Below are positions 43,644-52,747 of a DNA stretch of 64,000 nucleotides, piece after piece (within the stretch, counting starts at the first letter, position 1; each line of letters starts with the position of its first letter). The notes under the pieces are model-generated. The model did not search any database. It was not told the origin of the DNA and worked only from the letters and a program-made list of their open reading frames with translations. The stretch is from the NCBI GenBank assembly GCA_023437305.1, contig JAEZGN010000021.1, forward strand, positions 332,333 through 396,332, read 5' to 3'. The position numbers were made by a program, and so were the translations under genes. Source of the DNA: Bacteroidota bacterium. GTDB taxonomy: Bacteria > Bacteroidota > Bacteroidia > Bacteroidales > Dysgonomonadaceae.

Positions 43644-45698
43644 TTATCTATTTGGTTGTTGATCAATTACAGGGCTCTTAGAAACCTCTCCACCCGGGAT
43701 TGCAAAATAATAATCGATCGGATTATACTCGAATGTTCTCAAACCTACCATTTGGAAATGGGCATCGAAGAAATATTTACCTGTTTGAGTAGAAAGGAAC
43801 GGATACAATCCACGGAAACGGTAACGAGAGTTATTGCTGTAAGCATCCTTATTCCGTGTTTCACCCCAGAAGCCATCACGTCCATCGTAATGTTGCACAC
43901 GCCAGCGTCTCAAGTCCCATTTAGTCTTATGCTCAAAAGCAAGTTCTTTACGTCTCTCTTTGCGCACAATATTGCGTCCTTCTACCGATGATGTAAGCTT
44001 AGAAGTAAGCTTAGTTGCTCCTGCACGTTCACGAATATCGTTTACTGCATCTGTTGCTACTTTCAACAAGTCTGATCCATCAGGAGACGGCTCTCCTGCC
44101 AATGACAATTCTACAGCAGCCTCAGCAGCATTGAGCAATACATCAGCATAGCGCATCAGGATAAATGGTTGCTCCGATTTTCCTTCTGCTGCCACAAATG
44201 CAGGGTCAGGATTTAGCCATTTACGTCCATAAAGCCCTGCCATTGCAGATTCTCCCTGATCGTAGAACGGACCATTTGCTCCGGAAGCTGTTATTGTTTG
44301 TCCATTGAATTCTACCTTCTCAGGATTCTCTGATTTTGGGCTCAAATACAATGTCTTGGGCTTCTGTGTATAAACATCCAAATGCTGGTAATAGGTTTCG
44401 GCATTAGCATACGAATAATCCTTGAACAAAGGCTTAATCGGTGTTGAGCCGGTGTATACTCCCGCACGAATTTCTATTTCCTTGCCTTTAAACATATCTC
44501 CGGGGAATATTACATAAGCACGTAATCTTGGCTCTGCATTTTTAAAGAAGTCCATTGGCTTGTCATACAATATATAGTCACCGGTAGTATTCGATGTTCC
44601 TGTTGTTACCTTAACTGTTCCATCAGCATAGCGAGCAAATCCGTCAAACAACTCAAGGAAGTCAAGAGTAGGACATGTTCCCGACGATAATGGTGCACGG
44701 AATATGAATGGTGCACTATAAGCATCATACCCGTGAGTTAAAGTTGGATACACATATTTTCTTACATAAATATTCTCTGGGCTTGAAAGGTCACTAAACA
44801 TATCCACCATATTCTGGTATTGTGCTTCACGATCTGTAGCCGACCATTTTTTCTTATAGAGAGAATAGCCTCCGGTCTGCATTACTTCACGTGCGGCTTT
44901 ATATGCTTCTTTAAAATATCTCTTGGATGCACTTTGCCATGTGTCTTCACCGAAACCAATTACGCGAACACCTGTCTTCTGACCAAAGCCGGTAAGGCGT
45001 CCTGTTACAGTTTCGTTGTATTTAGCAACGCTCCCTGCATATAACATTGCTTCCGATTTGAAAGACAGAGCTACATATTTGTTAGCGTATCCGGACTTTG
45101 GACTGGTTGGGCTCAACAATGAAGCAGCCTGATCGAAGTCGGCAAGAATCTGATCCCATGTTTCCTCTTCGCTGGCACGTGGCACTTCAAGCGCCTCTTT
45201 ATCATTCGGATACTGAATTACCTTTGTTACCAGCGGAATTCCTCCAAAACGACGAGCCATAGCATAAAATACAAAGGCACGTACAAAGTATCCTTCTCCT
45301 AAATAATGATTGTATGTTTGTTCCTGAAAGGAATTCTTATATTTAGGTAGCGTTTCGAGCAAATAATTGGCTTTGCGCAACAACGAGAATGCATTTCCCC
45401 AATAAGCAGTGCGCTCACCTGTGAAAGTCTTACATATACCGTCACGATTAAGGGCTTCTCCTGTTCCTTCTATACCCATCGATCCCAGCCATGAGTTGAA
45501 TTCTACACCCCATTCGCCCATATATTTAAAATCCTCGAAAGGCATGTTGCTGTACATAGTCGCCATGTAAATATCCATACCCGACTCATTGGTAAGAAGG
45601 TCTTCGTCGGTAATCAGATTTTTTGGCGGAATATCTAGATCGTTGCAAGCAGTAAAGAATAATATGCTTAGCAAAGACAGTATTAATATTTTTTTCAT
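43644..45698 (-). CDS. SusD/RagB glycan-binding lipoprotein (right locus)
   Basis: SusD-family lipoprotein, 684 residues from the preferred ATG at 45698 (MKKILILSLL, lipobox FTACNDLD), rather than the ATG three codons earlier. Seen: DIPPKNLITDEDLL, GYFVRAFVFYAMARRFGGIP, VPRASEEETWDQIL, LMRYADVLLNAAEAAVEL, IVRKERRKELAFEHKTKWDLRRW and AIPGGEVSKSP. It pairs with the SusC gene 38 bp upstream. It is about 80 residues longer than the left-locus SusD, with insertions in the middle, so the ligand is probably different. Confidence 0.97.
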   Translation of the reverse strand: MKKILILSLLSILFFTACNDLDIPPKNLITDEDLLTNESGMDIYMATMYSNMPFEDFKYMGEWGVEFNSWLGSMGIEGTGEALNRDGICKTFTGERTAYWGNAFSLLRKANYLLETLPKYKNSFQEQTYNHYLGEGYFVRAFVFYAMARRFGGIPLVTKVIQYPNDKEALEVPRASEEETWDQILADFDQAASLLSPTSPKSGYANKYVALSFKSEAMLYAGSVAKYNETVTGRLTGFGQKTGVRVIGFGEDTWQSASKRYFKEAYKAAREVMQTGGYSLYKKKWSATDREAQYQNMVDMFSDLSSPENIYVRKYVYPTLTHGYDAYSAPFIFRAPLSSGTCPTLDFLELFDGFARYADGTVKVTTGTSNTTGDYILYDKPMDFFKNAEPRLRAYVIFPGDMFKGKEIEIRAGVYTGSTPIKPLFKDYSYANAETYYQHLDVYTQKPKTLYLSPKSENPEKVEFNGQTITASGANGPFYDQGESAMAGLYGRKWLNPDPAFVAAEGKSEQPFILMRYADVLLNAAEAAVELSLAGEPSPDGSDLLKVATDAVNDIRERAGATKLTSKLTSSVEGRNIVRKERRKELAFEHKTKWDLRRWRVQHYDGRDGFWGETRNKDAYSNNSRYRFRGLYPFLSTQTGKYFFDAHFQMVGLRTFEYNPIDYYFAIPGGEVSKSPVIDQQPNR

Positions 45699-45736
45699 AT
45701 CTATCAAATTTATTTTTTCGTTACTAATACAAGTTT

Positions 45737-48700
45737 TTAGAACGTAAGAGACATACCGACGGTGTACGTTTTATTGAGTGGATACAAACGTCCCAACTCA
45801 TCATCCGGATGCTCAGGGTCAACAAATTTCACTCCTGTTATAGTAAATAGGTTGTAAGCATTGGCAAACATGCGTAATCTCATAGACGACAACGCTTTTA
45901 TTCTAGGCAATGTATATCCCAGTTCGATACTCTTTAGACGCAGGTAAGCCGTGCTTACACGGTTGAACTCAGAGTCTGCATCAGGATAATGTCCTGTATA
46001 GCCATAGTAACCCGATACCCATTGTGTTGCCGGATCGTAAGGATCTGCAAACGGATCTACCGGATGCCAACGATCTAGAAACTGAGTAAGTGTACCACCA
46101 CCATTGCTACCCCATATAGCATACAATGGTTCTTGGTATTTCATAGAACCAAGTGCTGAACCTTGCAACAATATATTCAGGTCGAAATTCTTGTATTCGA
46201 AATCAAAATTGAAACTGTAATTCAACCACGGTGTTTGGTCATACGCATAAGGGTGTTTATCCAAATCACTGATTTCACCATCACCATTCCAGTCTACATA
46301 TTTATAGTCGCCCGGTAAAAGTCCACGATCTTTATAAATCGGATAAGACCAGATATCTTTCCAGTTCTGATAGCGTCCGGCAGAAGTATAACCAAACTGT
46401 ACTCCCTGAAAACGATCGGTCAGGTTGTCGTTACGCCATCTGTCGTATGAGTTGCCCCAAGGTCCTTTTTCGGAAGCGATCATGTGTTTTTGACGGGTAA
46501 TTGTACCGATTGCTTTTACTCGATATGAGAAATCATTTATCTTGTTACGGTGCGATAGTTCAAGGTCTATCCCGTAATGACGGTCACTGTCTAAGTTTTC
46601 ATTTGGAGCCTCAGCACCTACCACTGTAGGCAGATCCCCTTTGCGACGGGCAAACATACCTTCGCGACGACGATCAAAATAATCGGCTGCAAAGCCAAAC
46701 AGTCCGTTCCATCCTTCAAAGTCTACACCTACATCTAATGTACGAGACTCGTACCAAGAGATGCCAACATTAGGAAGCGGCTTGGTAGAAGCTGCAGAAA
46801 CATATTTATCTCCGATGATGAATCCCGGTGCATACTGATTGTAATATCCTGATCCTGAGTTAGAATTTGTAGCAGGATAGTTATATCCATTTGCCCACTC
46901 ATAATTCCAATCGCTAGACAAGTCATCTCCTAACACCCCGTAGCTGGCACGCAGTTTCAACTGATTTACAAATGACAACGCAGAAACTGATTTGAAGAAA
47001 GGCTCTTCAGAGATACGCCATCCTGCCGATACGGAAGGGAAGAATCCCCATTGGTGTCCTTTTGCAAATTTTGAAGAACCATCGTAACGGAATTGGGCTT
47101 CGAGAATGTAGCGACTGCCATAAGTATAATTTACCCTACCAATCATTGCAGCATTGGCTTCTTCATAAAGGTCATTGTTGCCAATATTCATACCACCCAA
47201 CTGGTTTTCGTCAACACCCGCAAAAAGATAATCTGTAGAAAATGCAAGCTCACGCTGTGCATAGAAATTATCTCCGGTACGCTTTTGTGTTTCCATACCA
47301 ACTACTCCGCTAACGGTGTGCTCACCGAAAGTACGGTTGTAATTCAACAATAGCTGACTTAATATCTGTTGTTTATTGTATGATTCGCGACGAAGGCGGC
47401 TTGGTGAGCTCGCATTAAATAATGCCTGATCATAAGAATCGGTAAGCTCATTGTATGCATATTGATAATATTCTTTACGATATGCCTTATTGTTATCCAT
47501 GCGGTAATTGAAGCTCACTAATGCTTTTGCTGATAGTCCTTTTAATACGGGAGCAACAACGCCTAAATCGTAATTAAGCGATGCCGAAGATTGAAAATAT
47601 TTTTGTTGATATTTTCTATATCCCGATATGTCGGAAGTCATCTGCGCTACAGCATTTTCCTGCATTTCCAAGCCTTCGTAGTTGAGCATTGTATTTTCAG
47701 GGTCGGCATAAGCAGGATGTAATACACCTTGTCTCCAATAAGTACGGATGATATTTACAGCATCTGTATATGGATTGTTGCGCTCATCGGCAACACCACT
47801 TAAGTTAATATCAAAAGTTAACCCGTCCAGAATCTTAGTAGTAACGTTAGCACGCAAATTATACTTATTATAATTAAGGTCACCCGACTTAAAGAATCCT
47901 TCCTGATAGAAGTAACCCATACCTACATAGAACTGAGTTTTGTCGTTACCTCCGGTGATGCTTAAGTCATGTTGAGTTTGCGGTGCATAATTAGAGAACA
48001 ACAAATCTGTCCAATTCGTTGTACGGCGAGTACCGTTGCGAAATGCTTCAAAATCTTCTTCTTTGTATATGATGCTTCCTCCATTGATATTGTTCATCGA
48101 CTTTTCGTTGTACAATGTCATAGTCTGGTAAGGGTCGGCAAGAACAGGCATACCCGATGGCTTTTGGAAAGTATATGTACCATTATAAGAAACTGACGTT
48201 TTTCCGTCCTTCGATCCTTTCTTGGTAGTTACCAATACAACTCCATTTGCCGAACGAACCCCATAAATAGCAGCCGAAGCATCTTTCAGTACAGAGATAT
48301 CGTTAATATCATTTGCATTCAAACGTTGAAATTCTTCTGTAGTACTCGGAATACCATCAATAACCACCAATGGTGCACCTAATCCACGAATGTCAAAGTT
48401 GTTATTGAATGTACCCGGTTCAGCACTTTTTTGCCATACGCGTACTCCGGCGATTTTACCGGTAAGCATATTCTGTGGGTTTTCGTTCTTGGTTTTTAGC
48501 ATCTCGTTGCCCTTGATGCCTGCAACAGCTCCGGTCAAAGTAACCTTTTTCTGTACGCCATATCCCACAACTACAACATCTTCGAGTGTGGTTTCGTCAA
48601 CGGTCATCGCTACATTAATTAGGCTAAGTCCGTTCACCTTCTCTTCTTTAGTACCATATCCCAAGAATTTAAAGACCAACGTAGCATTTGCAGGAGCATC

Positions 48701-48916
48701 GATAGTATATTTACCATCTATGTCTGTAATTGTACCAACAGTCGTATTCTTAATTGCTACACTCGCTCCGGTTACAGGCTCATTGTTTTCATCTGTAACT
48801 ATACCCGATATGGTCTTGTTTTGAGCCCATAACGAAGGCGCAAAAACAAGAAAGAGCATCATTAAAATGCAGGAGCACAAAAATTGCATCCTTCTGGCAT
48901 GATGTGTTTTTATCAT
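45737..48916 (-). CDS. SusC/RagA TonB-dependent transporter (right locus)
   Basis: A 1059-residue outer-membrane transporter. Signal peptide to about PSLWAQ, carboxypeptidase-regulatory-like domain (SGIVTDENNEPVTGASV), TonB-box region EDVVVVGYGVQKK, plug with SVLKDASAAIYGVRSANGVVLVTTKKG, and a barrel ending MSLTF. There is no STN domain. It follows the GH76 gene by 21 bp. It has the same build as the left-locus SusC, but its barrel loops differ clearly. Confidence 0.97.
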   Translation of the reverse strand: MIKTHHARRMQFLCSCILMMLFLVFAPSLWAQNKTISGIVTDENNEPVTGASVAIKNTTVGTITDIDGKYTIDAPANATLVFKFLGYGTKEEKVNGLSLINVAMTVDETTLEDVVVVGYGVQKKVTLTGAVAGIKGNEMLKTKNENPQNMLTGKIAGVRVWQKSAEPGTFNNNFDIRGLGAPLVVIDGIPSTTEEFQRLNANDINDISVLKDASAAIYGVRSANGVVLVTTKKGSKDGKTSVSYNGTYTFQKPSGMPVLADPYQTMTLYNEKSMNNINGGSIIYKEEDFEAFRNGTRRTTNWTDLLFSNYAPQTQHDLSITGGNDKTQFYVGMGYFYQEGFFKSGDLNYNKYNLRANVTTKILDGLTFDINLSGVADERNNPYTDAVNIIRTYWRQGVLHPAYADPENTMLNYEGLEMQENAVAQMTSDISGYRKYQQKYFQSSASLNYDLGVVAPVLKGLSAKALVSFNYRMDNNKAYRKEYYQYAYNELTDSYDQALFNASSPSRLRRESYNKQQILSQLLLNYNRTFGEHTVSGVVGMETQKRTGDNFYAQRELAFSTDYLFAGVDENQLGGMNIGNNDLYEEANAAMIGRVNYTYGSRYILEAQFRYDGSSKFAKGHQWGFFPSVSAGWRISEEPFFKSVSALSFVNQLKLRASYGVLGDDLSSDWNYEWANGYNYPATNSNSGSGYYNQYAPGFIIGDKYVSAASTKPLPNVGISWYESRTLDVGVDFEGWNGLFGFAADYFDRRREGMFARRKGDLPTVVGAEAPNENLDSDRHYGIDLELSHRNKINDFSYRVKAIGTITRQKHMIASEKGPWGNSYDRWRNDNLTDRFQGVQFGYTSAGRYQNWKDIWSYPIYKDRGLLPGDYKYVDWNGDGEISDLDKHPYAYDQTPWLNYSFNFDFEYKNFDLNILLQGSALGSMKYQEPLYAIWGSNGGGTLTQFLDRWHPVDPFADPYDPATQWVSGYYGYTGHYPDADSEFNRVSTAYLRLKSIELGYTLPRIKALSSMRLRMFANAYNLFTITGVKFVDPEHPDDELGRLYPLNKTYTVGMSLTF

Positions 48917-48937
48917 AACAATATAAATTTAAGTTAG

Positions 48938-50404
48938 TTAATTTTTCTCCAATTCGTATCGTGCTAAGGTTGCATATTCGGCAGCAAAAGCGAATGTAAA
49001 CATCCCTTCCAGTCTGTTATTTACATTTTCGCGACTCCAGCCAACCAGCAGATTTGCAGGAAGTAATCCTCTATAGAAGAAGTTATCGTATCCGTAATCC
49101 AAATTTTTCTGGAAAGTATCGATATATTGCGATGCGTTTTTGTATGATGGGTATGCATCTACATATCCACGCATCAGTACGCCATTAAACCAGTTGTTGA
49201 AACCAATCAAATCGTAGGTATAGTATCCCGGAACATTAAGACCAAGTTTTGCAAAATATTTGAAACTTGCATCCGATAGTTTTTTCCCATCTTCCAGATA
49301 TACATTTTCCCCTGTTGCACGATACAAGTCGGCTGCGCCTGAAATCATCGAACCACAATTGTACGAATAAGGTGTACCTGTACGATCACGCAGATTGGTG
49401 TGTTTACGATATTTTACACCATTCACAGTTTCGTATGCCACATCACAGTTAGGGTCGCAACCACCCATCATATCATGGTATACACCATCTTCACGCAAGA
49501 GATTTGTTTTTTGCCAGTCATAAACTGCTTTAGCAAATTTCAGATAGTATTCGCTCTTTTTCACAGTTGCCGATTTACGGCTATTATCTGCAGCAATATA
49601 CTTGTAGGTAATCTCATCATTTTTACCTTTATAGAGCTCTGACAGCCAAACTAACGGGCTAACTACAGGACCATTACTACACGAATGTTTTGTTACATAG
49701 CCCGGCCCCCAAGGAATACCACCATACTCTTTACCGTTGCTGTCGAGAACACAGTCCCAACCATCGAGTACGTATTCTGTCAGATATTCAGCTTCTGTGA
49801 GATAAGTATTATTTCCGGTAAGCTTATAAGCCTCCAACAATTCTCGTATCAGCCACTGCTGGTCGTCATATACGTTGTGTATGCCTTCTACCAGAGCAGT
49901 ACCTTTGGCATTCCCTCTATCTACACCATATACAGACCAGTCTTTGGTCTGCGTATATGAAGTAAGAGTAAATGTTCCTTTATAATATGCAACATTGGTA
50001 TACAGCTTGTTCAACAATTCGGCATAGCGGTTGAAATTCTTATCGTAAAGTTCCGCCTTACCTTTCTCCTTGTGGGCTTTCAACCCATGCAAAATTGCAT
50101 TCACAGCCTCGATAGAGCTGGTGTACATCCATACACTTCCCTTTTCGTCAGAGCCGTCTCTATTCGCATTGGATTTAGTATAAGGGTTGTAAAAGCGAGA
50201 CATTGCCATACCCTCTCCTTTGAAATGATAAAGCATTGCACTATCTACCATTTGCATAGCACGAAGGATATTTTGCTCGGCAAGATTATCGGAAGTAATA
50301 ATCCCCGGTTTTTTGCCTCCTCCATTGTCTATTTCGGGATTATCGCTGCATGCAACGGTTATTACCAACAAAGAACAAAGAATAGTTGTTACTATTTTTT
50401 TCAT
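48938..50404 (-). CDS. GH76 endo-alpha-1,6-mannanase-like lipoprotein
   Basis: A 488-residue lipoprotein (lipobox ITVACSDN) with the (alpha/alpha)6 GH76 pattern. The catalytic Asp pair is D180/D181 in NVYDDQQWLI; also seen are SSIEAVNAIL, KGTFTLTSYTQ, WGPGYVTKHSCSNGPVV and YSYNCGSMISGAADLY. GH76 enzymes cut the alpha-1,6-mannan backbone of yeast and related mannans, leaving oligosaccharides for SusCD import. Being a surface or periplasmic lipoprotein next to SusC, it is the best single pointer to the substrate of the right locus, though some GH76 members have other alpha-mannoside specificities. Confidence 0.93.
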   Translation of the reverse strand: MKKIVTTILCSLLVITVACSDNPEIDNGGGKKPGIITSDNLAEQNILRAMQMVDSAMLYHFKGEGMAMSRFYNPYTKSNANRDGSDEKGSVWMYTSSIEAVNAILHGLKAHKEKGKAELYDKNFNRYAELLNKLYTNVAYYKGTFTLTSYTQTKDWSVYGVDRGNAKGTALVEGIHNVYDDQQWLIRELLEAYKLTGNNTYLTEAEYLTEYVLDGWDCVLDSNGKEYGGIPWGPGYVTKHSCSNGPVVSPLVWLSELYKGKNDEITYKYIAADNSRKSATVKKSEYYLKFAKAVYDWQKTNLLREDGVYHDMMGGCDPNCDVAYETVNGVKYRKHTNLRDRTGTPYSYNCGSMISGAADLYRATGENVYLEDGKKLSDASFKYFAKLGLNVPGYYTYDLIGFNNWFNGVLMRGYVDAYPSYKNASQYIDTFQKNLDYGYDNFFYRGLLPANLLVGWSRENVNNRLEGMFTFAFAAEYATLARYELEKN

Positions 50405-50435
50405 TTTTTCTATTTTTCTTGTATCTCAGTGTACT

Positions 50436-50478
50436 CTCTGCATAGACAATGCTTTGTATAGTACTGTCGTATGCAGAG
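50436..50478. repeat. Small inverted repeat before the GH76 gene
   Basis: CTCTGCATA (50436-50444) and TATGCAGAG (50470-50478) pair over a 25-base loop in the 100-bp gap between the lipoprotein gene and GH76. It may be an attenuator or mRNA processing site. Confidence 0.4.
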
Positions 50479-50504
50479 GATTCACTAAGACCACAACATT
50501 TTTA

Positions 50505-52307
50505 TTAATTTAGATTGATACTATAGAATACCAGCTTACTTTCATCTCCGTTGCTCTCTCCTTTGTACACACCGAACACCAATACTACATTGCTGCCGTT
50601 GAACTGTGACAGATCGTATACAAATGAAGCATAAGCTTCAGGATCACCGGCTCCACCCGCACCGTGCTTGAATTTCCAACAGCCGTCTGCGGCAGCGGAA
50701 GCTTCTTGAGCGGTATTAGATTTTGGAGCGACATGCACGACTGTTCCGTCTTCTTTGATTGCTGTCAGCTTAAAGAATGTATAGTTGCTTCCAAAGTTAC
50801 GAGTCTTCAATGTCAGCTGATTATTACCTGCTCCTATCGCAAACTTAGAATAGAAGTATGCTTCGGGCTCTTTGGTATTTACAGCAGTGCCTGAGCCTCT
50901 GGTCTTAATCAAGTAACCTTCGGAAGGGAATACTTCAGGGTCTTTGTGAAGAGGAACAAAAGCCCATTCAAACGCTATATGAGAATTTTCGCGCCATGAA
51001 CGATAAGCATCTTTATAGTTATCTCTACCACCACTTATTTTACTTATTCCACTAAATGATTTCTTTGGCTGTACCATCGTAGAGCGTACCATTTCGCGAG
51101 TAAGCTTCCATCCATCTACAACATCTGTTCCCGGTAACCAATCCCAGTTTTCTACTTTTTTATCAGCAAAACGAATGGCACGAAGAACTAATTGTTTCCA
51201 ATAATCGCCTGTTTTTTGTCTATAGATACCAACAGCCACAATTACTTCTTTGCCAACATATGCACTCAAATCGAAATCATAATCAGCATAATTACCAGAA
51301 CCATGAGTCTTTGTATCTCCTATTTTCACATTAGTAGGTTCTGCTGCCGAAAGATCGATAACCTGTACTCCAAAATAGGCTGGAGAAGCCTCATCGGCAT
51401 CATGGGTACGTACTCTAAGAGAAAGAATTTTATTATCCTCTGTTATTTTTTTACTACCGTATACGAAAGAGTCAAAAACATCAAGATTAGCCGGATTATT
51501 TCGTTCATCACCAGAATTACGGATTTGTAGTGTTGTCCCCTCATTCTGCTCATCCCAAGCTCCTCTCAAGTCAAGGGCACACATGTAATCACCAGACCAA
51601 TCCCAGTGAGGATATGCATCTCCATTACGTCCACCACGGTATTCATTGTAATACCACTTATCGGCAGTTGCCAAATCTTCAGCGGTTAAACCACGCAGCA
51701 GTTCAACACCGCCCATTCTGAGGTCTAATGTTGCTACTCCATCAACGAAATCACTTTCGTTTACTGTTTTGGTTATTGTTACATAGTCCGCTTTGGTAAA
51801 TGTTACTGTATAAGTTCCTTTTACCAAATCTTCGATAACAAACTTACCATCACTCCCCGATGTTGCAGAAACATCAGCACTTATGCTAACAACAACTCCG
51901 GCAAGAGGTGCACCACCATTTTTAGCATCGGTAAGCGTACCTACTATTTTAGAATCGGCATTTACCATCTTCACACTTGTAGATGCTACTTTGTTGGCAT
52001 CGAATTTAGCGGCAGTAATAGTTACACTAATTGTTTGAAATCCCTTCTTTGAGAATTTTACCGAATGGGAGTCAATAGATACATTCTGGGCAGTATATTT
52101 GCCATCACTTCCTGTTGTCACTGTTTCGTCTACACCCGATATAGTAACAGTAACACCACTAATAGGAGCATCCATCTCATCTAATACAATCCCCGTCACA
52201 GTGCCGTAATCGACATGTTCCGAATCATCATCACTACATGAGGTTGCTATAGATACTATGCCGCCAAGCATAGCTACGAACAGAAATGTTCGCAAAATTT
52301 TCTTCAT
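50505..52307 (-). CDS. Surface glycan-binding-type lipoprotein with CarboxypepD_reg repeats
   Basis: About 600 residues from ATG 52307 (MKKILRTFLF, lipobox ATSCSDDD); an ATG at 52316 is the alternative. Two carboxypeptidase-regulatory-like repeats are at about 30-110 (VTGIVLDEMDAPISGVTVT, TVTTGSDGKY) and 115-195 (IVGTLTDAKNGGAPLAGVVV, ATSGSDGKFVIEDLVKGTY). A C-terminal part of two Trp-rich beta-sandwich segments follows (WYYNEYRGGRNGD, YPHWDWSGDY; then SHIAFEWAFVPLH, FVYDLSQFNGSNVVLVFGVYKG). First gene of the operon, so it is probably a surface glycan-binding protein. No catalytic motif was found. Confidence 0.82.
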   Translation of the reverse strand: MKKILRTFLFVAMLGGIVSIATSCSDDDSEHVDYGTVTGIVLDEMDAPISGVTVTISGVDETVTTGSDGKYTAQNVSIDSHSVKFSKKGFQTISVTITAAKFDANKVASTSVKMVNADSKIVGTLTDAKNGGAPLAGVVVSISADVSATSGSDGKFVIEDLVKGTYTVTFTKADYVTITKTVNESDFVDGVATLDLRMGGVELLRGLTAEDLATADKWYYNEYRGGRNGDAYPHWDWSGDYMCALDLRGAWDEQNEGTTLQIRNSGDERNNPANLDVFDSFVYGSKKITEDNKILSLRVRTHDADEASPAYFGVQVIDLSAAEPTNVKIGDTKTHGSGNYADYDFDLSAYVGKEVIVAVGIYRQKTGDYWKQLVLRAIRFADKKVENWDWLPGTDVVDGWKLTREMVRSTMVQPKKSFSGISKISGGRDNYKDAYRSWRENSHIAFEWAFVPLHKDPEVFPSEGYLIKTRGSGTAVNTKEPEAYFYSKFAIGAGNNQLTLKTRNFGSNYTFFKLTAIKEDGTVVHVAPKSNTAQEASAAADGCWKFKHGAGGAGDPEAYASFVYDLSQFNGSNVVLVFGVYKGESNGDESKLVFYSINLN

Positions 52308-52747
52308 TAAAATCATGTTATAAAAGTTAAGAGTTAACATTAATTAGAAACATCAATGTACATAGGCTGATTTTTGGTTGGTTGATTAATAGATTTTGGT
52401 TATTAAATTATTTTCCTTTCATGATACGGCTCGACATACGTATTGCCCGTTATCATTTTTATCAAAGATTGGCGCTCGAAGGTTAATTATTGGGTTAAAT
52501 TTGGGTTATTAAGTAAAAAAAAACATTAATCTTGCCATTTTCACCTTATTATGTGCACATTAGAACCAACTACAAAAAACGATTCAACACTGTATTAAAA
52601 AGGAATCGGTGTCTATTGAAAAGATTTTAATATCTTTATATCTTGATAAGACAAACCTCTACCCATGTACATTAATTCAAAATAGAGTATTAAATAGAGG
52701 TCACCCAGAAACAATCTTACTAATTTGAAAATTGTATTTTCTATTCC
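52308..52747. other. Divergent intergenic region of the right locus
   Basis: 440 bp, AT-rich, between the surface lipoprotein gene and regulator 2. It must hold both promoters and the operators of the regulator. A plus-strand TAAATTTG box at 52496-52503 and a perfect 10-bp palindrome ATGTGCACAT at 52551-52560 were noted; neither is convincing alone. Confidence 0.6.
52496..52503 (+). promoter_or_regulatory. Possible -7 box for regulator 2
   Basis: TAAATTTG is a perfect match to TAnnTTTG. A TTG at 52469 is 24 bp upstream, a little far for the -33 element, and the leader to the ATG at 52748 would be about 235 bases. Weak call. Confidence 0.3.

Noticed and set aside
52551..52560. ATGTGCACAT palindrome as a third uronate-type operator
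   Set aside because: Only 10 bp, lacks the CGCG-like centre of the 29868/29925 sites, and can occur by chance in AT-rich DNA.
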